NCBI GenBank assembly: GCA_038327995.1
Contig: JBBQLP010000062.1
Span: 1 to 12,054 of the forward strand
Reading direction: 5' to 3'
DNA length: 12,054 nt
Source of the DNA: CAIOYC01 sp038327995
GTDB lineage: Bacteria; Pseudomonadota; Alphaproteobacteria; Caulobacterales; Caulobacteraceae
The position numbers and the translations under genes were made by a program. The notes under the pieces are model-generated. The model made no database searches. It was not told the DNA's origin and saw only the letters and a list, made by a program, of their open reading frames with translations. This document shows, piece by piece, positions 1 through 4,588 of the stretch. How positions within the stretch are numbered: position 1 is the stretch's first letter; each line of letters begins with the position of its first letter.

Positions 1-46
1 CCGCGACCACGCGGCTTCGAAGGTCCACCGATAGAGGTCTACTCAT
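1..46 (-). CDS. IS630-family transposase, N-terminal fragment (runs off the left edge)
   Basis: The minus strand reads MSRPLSVDLRSRVVA from an ATG at 46-44 to the window edge. This matches the usual opening of IS630-family transposases, in which a (M-x-R/K-P-L-S-x-D-L-R-x-R-V-V-A) segment precedes the helix-turn-helix that binds the terminal repeats. A GAGGAG ribosome binding site lies about 10 bases upstream of the ATG. Only 15 residues are visible, so the catalytic DDE domain and the integrity of the gene cannot be judged. The family call rests on this short but characteristic start plus the position next to a TA junction. Confidence 0.7.
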   Translation of the reverse strand, partial: MSRPLSVDLRSRVVA

Positions 47-139
47 CGCCGCCGGCCTCCTCACCAGCAGCCACGGTGAATCAGACTCGCGACCCGATGG
101 GAATCCCACTCCGAGTCAGCCGGCTAGGAAAGTGCTCTA
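1..139 (-). mobile_element. Left-edge fragment of an IS630-family insertion sequence
   Basis: On the minus strand, a transposase start (ATG at 46-44) is preceded by about 90 bases of leader that ends near a TA dinucleotide at 138-139. IS630-family elements insert at TA and duplicate it, so 138-139 is the likely junction with chromosomal DNA. The leader contains two GANTC sites. Only one end of the element is in the window, so the terminal inverted repeat cannot be paired and the exact end is an inference. The neighbouring DUF1254 gene is intact, so the insertion lies in the space downstream of it. Confidence 0.6.
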
Positions 140-164
140 GAAGTCGCTGAAGCGATGGCGGCGG

Positions 165-200
165 GAAGAAACCCCGGCGTGCTGCCAGATCACGTCCGGG
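165..200 (-). terminator. Probable intrinsic terminator of the DUF1254 gene
   Basis: Reading the minus strand, CCCGG-CGTG (with one bulged A) pairs with CACG-CCGGG around a 9-base loop (173-200), followed by GTTTCTTC. It lies about 33 bases after the stop codon of the minus-strand gene ending at 233. The T-run is interrupted, so efficiency is uncertain. Confidence 0.5.
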
Positions 201-232
201 CGCTGCACTGACCGGCGCCATCGACCGTAAGC

Positions 233-1552
233 TCAGTTCTTTTCGATCCTCGGCGGCACATAGCTGCGCGACAGCATCTCCGCTTTCGGCAGATAGGCGC
301 GCAAAAAGAGGTCATAGGGCCCCTTCGCCGGGGCTGGCAGCCAGTTGGCCGTGCGCGCGCTGCCGGGATCGGCGCGGCTGATCCAGATGTCAAGGGAGCC
401 GTCCGCCGCATACTTGAGGCCAGGCGTGCGGTCTCCGATGGCGTAGCGACTGATCGGATTTTTAGTCAGGAAAAACTGCCCCTCTGGCGTCGCCTCATAC
501 ATGGTCAGCGACCAAAAGGCGTCGGTCGGTGGTGTCGAACCCTTGGGAAAATGCAGCCGCCAGCGCCCTTCCCCATCGAACAGCGCCTTTCCGTCCGGTC
601 CCAGCGCGGCAAGATACATCGCTTCGGCGGGCGGCAGGGCGGCAAGGCCCGCGAGCGCGATCCGGGCACGATATCCGTAGTCTTGGAAGAAAGCGCCCGT
701 ATCCGCCGCCTGATAGAGCCAGCCCCCCTCGTCCTTCACTCCGAAACGCGGGTTGCGGACCTGGGCGATAGCGTCGGCGACCCCCGCCGCGATCTCGGAC
801 TGCTGCGCTGGGGTGAAGCTGGCCGGATCAAACCCCGCCTTGCCAAGGCCGAGGGGCGCCATCCGGCGCAAGACGCCAAGGTCGGTCTCAGGCGGCGGAT
901 TCTCGATCAGGAGCGCGTTGGCAGCCTTGAAATAGTCCTGCCAGGGACCGTCGCGTTTCGCGCCCTTGGCCCAGGGACCGGCGGGAGAGGCTACCACCCC
1001 GAACCCGGCCTGTACCGCGCGGGCGGCAGGGAGGTCGGCGGGACCATTGACCACGATCCGCGCCAGCGCCCACACCCACGGCGTCGGTGATCGCAGCGCG
1101 CCTGACTTTGCTTCCGCGTCCGGTCCGACGAGGGTGAAGGTCCCGCCGTCGGGCCCGGTGGTGCGCGAGCCCAGGACGGCGAAATTGTCGCTCCACATAT
1201 CCATCAGGGCGAAGGAGGCGTAGCGCTCGCCCAGCGGCGGAACTGTGAGCGTGGCTGGCCCTTTCGAGAGATCGAGGAAGGCCGAGGCGTAGATGGTGTC
1301 GTTGTTCGGCGTGGTGACGACGCGCGCGGCTGGGGTGGCGAGGTCCTTCTGCGGCACGAACTGTCCGGCTTTTGCTCCCAGAGTGAGCGAGCGCATCCGC
1401 ACATTGGCGATCTCCACCAGCGGAAGCGTGTAAAGCCACGCCTCCCGTGCGGCGCTACGCAGGGTGATCGCCTCGGTCGCGAACGCCGCTCCCGCCAAGC
1501 TAAGCACGCCGCTCGATGCTCCGGCTCCGATCAGCAAATCCCTGCGCAACAT
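233..1552 (-). CDS. Exported DUF1254/DUF1214 domain protein
   Basis: A 439-residue protein of unknown biochemical role. The N-terminus MLRRDLLIGAG, then a hydrophobic stretch ending A-F-A at 23-25, is a twin-arginine-like signal peptide, so it should act in the periplasm. Residues about 36-165 are the DUF1254 domain (for example TTPNNDTIYASAFLDL and RYASFALMDMWSDNF); residues about 330-430 are the DUF1214 domain (FWSLTMYEATPEGQFF, then a C-terminal W-L-P-A-P segment). These two domains usually occur together in this order. The ATG at 1552 was chosen because the frame stays open upstream for another 30 codons without export features, whereas 1552 starts the signal peptide and has GGAG nine bases before it. 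It is divergent from the lipoprotein-tyrosinase pair across 122 bp, suggesting shared control. No catalytic residues can be assigned. Confidence 0.9.
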   Translation of the reverse strand: MLRRDLLIGAGASSGVLSLAGAAFATEAITLRSAAREAWLYTLPLVEIANVRMRSLTLGAKAGQFVPQKDLATPAARVVTTPNNDTIYASAFLDLSKGPATLTVPPLGERYASFALMDMWSDNFAVLGSRTTGPDGGTFTLVGPDAEAKSGALRSPTPWVWALARIVVNGPADLPAARAVQAGFGVVASPAGPWAKGAKRDGPWQDYFKAANALLIENPPPETDLGVLRRMAPLGLGKAGFDPASFTPAQQSEIAAGVADAIAQVRNPRFGVKDEGGWLYQAADTGAFFQDYGYRARIALAGLAALPPAEAMYLAALGPDGKALFDGEGRWRLHFPKGSTPPTDAFWSLTMYEATPEGQFFLTKNPISRYAIGDRTPGLKYAADGSLDIWISRADPGSARTANWLPAPAKGPYDLFLRAYLPKAEMLSRSYVPPRIEKN

Positions 1553-1674
1553 GGTCGGCGTCTCCGCGTTTTCGTCAGTGTCGGACAAAGGGCGGCGGGA
1601 GCGCAAGCACCGCCGCACTTGCCCTCTTTTCACCACGGCCAAGCCGGACCATCATGCGATCAATGGAGGCTCAC
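1553..1674. promoter_or_regulatory. Divergent promoter region with an inverted repeat
   Basis: This 122-bp gap separates the start codons of the DUF1254 gene (minus) and the lipoprotein gene (plus), so promoters for both directions must lie in or near it. It contains an inverted repeat GCAAG-N10-CTTGC at 1603-1622, with a two-turn-scale spacing plausible for a dimeric regulator. No convincing -35/-10 pair was found on either strand. The operator idea is inference. Confidence 0.4.
1665..1669 (+). promoter_or_regulatory. Ribosome binding site that fixes the lipoprotein start
   Basis: A consensus GGAGG lies five bases before the ATG at 1675. Two other in-frame ATGs at 1654 and 1663 lie upstream of or at this site and have no such sequence before them, so 1675 is the preferred start. 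Confidence 0.75.
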
Positions 1675-2310
1675 ATGGCCCGACTGAATATGCTCGCTAG
1701 GACGTCGCTTGGCTGTGCTGCGCTCGCCTGCGTCCTGATCGGTTGTGGCAGAGTGCAAGAGGCGGATGCCCGCGCGCAGGTCGCCGCCAGACCCGCCCCC
1801 ATCGCCGCGCCAGCGACGCGCGAAATCCTGCCTGCCCCACTTAAGGAGCGCCTCATGACCGCCTGCGACCACGCCGGGCCGGGCACCTTGGCGGCCAGCG
1901 CCCCGGGACGGATCGTGTTCGGCCCCGAGGCGAGGATGGTGCTCCTGGCTCCCACCTGTGGTCCCGTGGCGGCGATGGTGAAGGCGGCTGCACCCGGAAC
2001 GCGTTTCCTTCTGGTAGTGGAAGACTTGCGCGCATCGACCCAGCCCGGCGCTCTGTTCGACCTGACCCTGGCGCCTAGCCATCACACACAGCAGCACGTG
2101 GGGGTCCTCGGCACATTGAACTTCTTCGCCGCGCACCGGCCTGGCGGCGATCTGCCCCGCTCCACCAGCTATAACGTGACAGAACAGCTTCGCCATGTGG
2201 CGCGCAGTAATCGACTGGCGGGCGGAGTCGCCATCATGATCACCCCCACCGCAGCCCCGCAAAGGGGCTCAGACGCCTCCGCCGCGGGAATCAAGCTGAT
2301 CGCGCAATAG
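1675..2310 (+). CDS. Small lipoprotein with a stand-alone tyrosinase C-terminal (KFDV-like) domain
   Basis: A 211-residue protein. A hydrophobic signal ends in the lipobox L-I-G-C with lipidated Cys24; there is no twin arginine, so Sec export and membrane anchoring are expected. Residues 25-107 are an Ala/Pro-rich linker region with two cysteines (C64, C95). Residues 108-211 align by eye with residues 515-622 of the tyrosinase encoded next door: FLLVVEDL against FLVLSNLT, QPGALFDLTLAP against QPGVLYSVYLEAP, LGTLNFFAA against VGSLNFFSA, YNVTE against FDITD, LAGGVAIMITP against MEASPAISFVP. The same order of elements is found in the KFDV domain of plant polyphenol oxidases. A His cluster (H136, H137, H141) sits in the loop before LGTLNFF, where the tyrosinase has none. 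The gene precedes the tyrosinase by 88 bases and is probably co-transcribed. A role as metal-delivery or activity-shielding partner is inference; no named family is recognised for the whole protein. Confidence 0.85.
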   Translation: MARLNMLARTSLGCAALACVLIGCGRVQEADARAQVAARPAPIAAPATREILPAPLKERLMTACDHAGPGTLAASAPGRIVFGPEARMVLLAPTCGPVAAMVKAAAPGTRFLLVVEDLRASTQPGALFDLTLAPSHHTQQHVGVLGTLNFFAAHRPGGDLPRSTSYNVTEQLRHVARSNRLAGGVAIMITPTAAPQRGSDASAAGIKLIAQ

Positions 2311-2358
2311 GGCGAAATCGCCCATCGGATGATCGGGTTTGGGGCCGGGAGTGCCCGG
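2310..2358 (+). other. Two small hairpins between lipoprotein and tyrosinase genes
   Basis: Perfect 5-bp stems GGGCG-AAAT-CGCCC (2310-2323) and CCGGG-AGTG-CCCGG (2345-2358) lie in the 88-base gap. Neither is followed by a T-run, so they do not look like terminators; they could stabilise or modulate the message between the two genes. Function is unknown. Confidence 0.3.
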
Positions 2359-2398
2359 TGATAGCCTGCATCAACCATATTGCCGGGGGGCTGATCCA

Positions 2399-4267
2399 AT
2401 GAACACCTCACGCCGAGGACTTTTGCTGGCCGGAGCCGCCATGGGGCTTCTGGCTCCGGGCTTGATCGGGTGCGGCGACAACACGCCCGTCGTCGACAAC
2501 GCCACGGGGAATAACACTACCGGGAGCGGCGCGGCTGGCGGCGATGCGGGCGGCGGAAACACCACCGGCGGCGGCAATACGGCGGGCGGCGGCAATGCCA
2601 CAGGCCCTGGCGACGGCGGGAACAGCACCGGCGGCTCCGGCTCGTCCGGCGGAGGAACGCCCCCGCCCTCTGGTCCGCCCATTCGCTACGACATCAGAAG
2701 CCCGCAAGGCCAGGCCATGTTGGCGATCTACGCCCGCGCGGTCGGAACGATGATGGCGCTGCCACAGGGCGATCCCCGCTCGTGGACCTTCCAATGGTAT
2801 TCGCACTGGGTCGGCGGCGGTGCGGACCAGAGCGCCAAGAACTCGGAGCTCGCCCGGATCTACGGCGGTGGATCCTCGCCCCAGCGGACCCTGGCGCAAC
2901 TGATGTGGGACGGCTGTCAGGCCCACGGGGACAACGAGGACGAGAACTTCTTCCTACCCTGGCACCGGATGTTCGTCATGGCGTTCGAGGGCATCATCCG
3001 CAGCGTGGCGGGCGAGCCGGCCTTCACCCTGCCCTACTGGAACTATCTCGACCCGGCGCAGCGCGCGATCCCCAGCCAGTTCCGGCGGCCCGGCGATCCG
3101 GTTTGGGGCGCACTCTATCGGTCGACCCGCAATGGCGCGGTAAACGCTGGCGGGGCCATCGCCAGCGCTGCAGCCCTCACGCCCGAAATCCTGTCGGAAG
3201 CGAACTACTCGCCGAGCGGCGCGGACCAGGGCTTCTGCGCCAACCTCGATTTCGGCCTGCACGGCACGGTGCACGTGGGCGTGGGCAATGCGACCAACGG
3301 CATGGGCGTGGTGCCGTGGGCGGCCAACGATCCGGTGTTCTGGCTGCACCACTGCAACATCGACCGGTTGTGGGCGAGCTGGAACGCGGCGGGCGGGGCC
3401 AATCCGTCGGACGCGGCCTTCACCTCAAAGCCCTTCATTTTCGCTGACGCCAACGGCGCGCAGACCAGCCGGATCGTCTCCAGCGTGCTCAACCTCGCCA
3501 GTGCTGGGTACGACTATGACGCTCTGATCGGCGCCGACGGCTCACCGCTAACCACCCGCACGGCGAGCGAGGCCATGGTGATGGCGCCTCCACCCCCCGG
3601 CACGCCGCCCATGGTGGGCGCCCCTGCGCCTCAGATGGCGCTGCGCTCGCTGAAGCGCGCCGCGCCGATCCGCATCCTCACTCCCTCGATCACCCACGTG
3701 CTGGAACAGGTGCAGTTGGGACAGGGAACCCTGCACGTGCGCCTCAGCGCGACCCAGGCCGCGCCCGCCTTGGCCGCGAGGGCGCTGGCTCCCCTTATGG
3801 CTCCTACTCCACGCCTCGCCAGAAAGGCCACGCCACAGGGAAAAGGGCTGTTTCCGTTCCTGGCCCAGAAGGCCCCGCCAATTGTCGGAGCCGCTCCCCC
3901 GCCGCCTGCGCCCACCTCGCCCGTCTTGGCCCCCAAGCCTGGCCAGAAGGTGTTCCTGGTGCTGAGCAACTTGACGACGGAAATCCAACCGGGGGTGCTC
4001 TATTCGGTCTATTTGGAGGCCCCGCGCGGCAGGGGCGCACCGGAGCCTTTCCTGGTGGGCTCGCTCAATTTCTTTTCGGCCATGGGGGGGATGGGCGGCA
4101 TGAAGATGGCGAACCGTTCGCGCAGTTTCGACATCACCGACCTGGCGAATCGGCTGGCGGGCGAAGGCCGCATGGAAGCCAGCCCAGCTATCTCTTTCGT
4201 GCCCGCCAGCAGGGCCGCCGCCGCCGCCCAGCCCCTGATCGGCAGTGTTTCGTTGGCCATACAGTAG
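2399..4267 (+). CDS. Membrane-tethered tyrosinase / polyphenol oxidase (type-3 copper oxidase)
   Basis: A 622-residue di-copper enzyme expected to oxidise phenols or catechols to quinones outside the cytoplasm. The signal contains S-R-R-G-L-L-L and the lipobox L-I-G-C (Cys25), suggesting a Tat-exported lipoprotein. Residues 26 to about 95 are a Gly/Asn/Thr/Pro tether. CuA ligands are H136, H176 (in CQAH) and H189 (LPWHR). CuB ligands are H288 and H292 (LHGTVHVG) and the HH at 317-318 in FWLHHCNIDRLW. Residue HB1+1 is Gly289, and Asp284 stands four before H288 where many relatives have Glu. Cys173 could form a Cys-His link with H176, though the spacing differs by one from fungal enzymes. A Pro/Ala-rich linker (about 395-514) leads to a KFDV-like C-terminal domain (515-622) with a Met-rich loop (M562, M565, M568, M570). 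The ATG at 2399 starts the signal and has a G-run eight bases upstream; an earlier in-frame ATG at 2339 has no export logic. Catechol oxidase activity is more likely than monophenolase, by inference. Confidence 0.95.
   Translation: MNTSRRGLLLAGAAMGLLAPGLIGCGDNTPVVDNATGNNTTGSGAAGGDAGGGNTTGGGNTAGGGNATGPGDGGNSTGGSGSSGGGTPPPSGPPIRYDIRSPQGQAMLAIYARAVGTMMALPQGDPRSWTFQWYSHWVGGGADQSAKNSELARIYGGGSSPQRTLAQLMWDGCQAHGDNEDENFFLPWHRMFVMAFEGIIRSVAGEPAFTLPYWNYLDPAQRAIPSQFRRPGDPVWGALYRSTRNGAVNAGGAIASAAALTPEILSEANYSPSGADQGFCANLDFGLHGTVHVGVGNATNGMGVVPWAANDPVFWLHHCNIDRLWASWNAAGGANPSDAAFTSKPFIFADANGAQTSRIVSSVLNLASAGYDYDALIGADGSPLTTRTASEAMVMAPPPPGTPPMVGAPAPQMALRSLKRAAPIRILTPSITHVLEQVQLGQGTLHVRLSATQAAPALAARALAPLMAPTPRLARKATPQGKGLFPFLAQKAPPIVGAAPPPPAPTSPVLAPKPGQKVFLVLSNLTTEIQPGVLYSVYLEAPRGRGAPEPFLVGSLNFFSAMGGMGGMKMANRSRSFDITDLANRLAGEGRMEASPAISFVPASRAAAAAQPLIGSVSLAIQ
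2549..2602 (+). repeat. Three 18-bp tandem units encoding the tyrosinase tether
   Basis: Three adjacent units of 18 bases encode GGGNTT, GGGNTA and GGGNAT within the Gly/Asn/Thr-rich linker behind the lipidated cysteine. Such repeats readily change copy number, so tether length may vary between strains. Confidence 0.75.
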
Positions 4268-4302
4268 GTTTTCGACGTTCTCGTCAAAAGTGCGCCCAAT
4301 TC

Positions 4303-4326
4303 CCTTCCGCAACGGAGGGTTTCGTT
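4303..4326 (+). terminator. Weak terminator-like hairpin after the tyrosinase
   Basis: CCTTCCG pairs with CGGAGGG (one G-T pair) around a CAA loop at 4303-4319, followed by TTTCGTT. It starts 35 bases after the tyrosinase stop. The T-run is interrupted, so this is a moderate candidate. Confidence 0.35.
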
Positions 4327-4353
4327 GACAAGGGCGAGAAATTGCCGTTTCTT
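4325..4353 (+). promoter_or_regulatory. Possible promoter for the small RNA (TTGACA -35)
   Basis: A perfect TTGACA at 4325-4330 is followed after 17 bases by TTTCTT, a poor -10 match. Alphaproteobacterial promoters often have weak -10 elements. It is placed suitably for transcription starting near 4360 into the structured region that ends in a terminator at 4441-4477. Confidence 0.3.
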
Positions 4354-4359
4354 CGTCGT

Positions 4360-4477
4360 GCACGGTGATGAACGCTCAAGACGTTCAAGCCTGCGGCGTT
4401 TCGGGGAGGAAACGCCTGCCTAATCGAAAACTACCTGAACGCCCGTCGCGATATCCCCCGCGGCGGGCTTTCTATTT
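4360..4477 (+). ncRNA. Candidate structured small RNA of unknown family
   Basis: This gene-free stretch folds into three successive hairpins on the plus strand: TGAACG/CGTTCA with a 7-base loop (4369-4387); a perfect 8-bp stem GGCGTTTC/GAAACGCC with the loop GGGGAG (4395-4416); and a 10-bp GC-rich stem with a T-run (4441-4477), which is a good intrinsic terminator. A TTGACA element lies upstream. No reading frame or ribosome binding site explains the sequence. A short run resembles part of bacterial 6S RNA, but the long closing stem of 6S is not evident, so no family is assigned. The 5' end is an estimate. Confidence 0.4.
4441..4477 (+). terminator. Strong intrinsic terminator
   Basis: GCCCGTCGCG (4441-4450) pairs with CGCGGCGGGC (4459-4468) with a single G-T pair and an 8-base loop, then TTTCTATTT. 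The opposite strand has no T-run after the stem, so it works for plus-strand transcripts: the candidate small RNA and any tyrosinase read-through. Confidence 0.65.
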
Positions 4478-4493
4478 GCGCGGGTGCGTGGAG

Positions 4494-4519
4494 ATTTTTT
4501 GACAGTTTGGTCAAAAAAT
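4494..4519. repeat. AT-rich perfect palindrome, operator-like
   Basis: ATTTTTTGAC (4494-4503) and GTCAAAAAAT (4510-4519) are exact inverted copies around AGTTTG. The A-run lies in the 3' arm on both strands, so it is not a normal intrinsic terminator. On the minus strand the core TTGACCAAACTGTCAA resembles TetR-family operators of the RutR type. It lies between convergent genes, with no obvious promoter to control except possibly that of the small RNA upstream. Confidence 0.5.
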
Positions 4520-4537
4520 TCCGGTCGGGCTTCCTCT

Positions 4538-4570
4538 CCGTCCTCCTCGGATCAAGCCCGAGGACGACGG
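4538..4570. repeat. REP-like inverted repeat after the M13 peptidase gene
   Basis: Thirteen-base arms (4538-4550 and 4558-4570) match with one mismatch around ATCAAGC. The core CCTCGG-ATCAAGC-CCGAGG resembles a dispersed extragenic palindrome common in alphaproteobacterial genomes. It begins 18 bases beyond the stop codon of the minus-strand peptidase and could stabilise or end that message. No T-run follows immediately on either strand. Confidence 0.6.
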
Positions 4571-4588
4571 GGAACAGCGAAGAGTCCT

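Noticed and set aside
1..150. Plus-strand frame open from the window edge to a stop at 148-150
   Set aside because: The product matches nothing, and the opposite strand gives a convincing IS630 transposase start and leader.
2339..2398. Upstream in-frame start for the tyrosinase at 2339
   Set aside because: It would put 20 non-hydrophobic residues before a complete Tat-lipoprotein signal; the ATG at 2399 fits the signal and has a G-rich ribosome binding site.
3548..4363. Minus-strand open frame opposite the tyrosinase C-terminal region
   Set aside because: Antisense to a region whose plus-strand product aligns with the neighbouring lipoprotein; the antisense product is Arg/Gly/His-rich with no motif.
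4290..4430. 6S RNA
   Set aside because: The run TTCAAGCCTGCGGCG recalls part of the 3' half of 6S RNA, but I could not find the long closing stem and central bubble, and the 8-bp hairpin at 4395-4416 competes with it. It remains an unclassified candidate.
4494..4519. Intrinsic terminator at the AT-rich palindrome
   Set aside because: The stem has only four G-C containing steps near the loop and the T-run is in the 5' arm on each strand, not after the hairpin.
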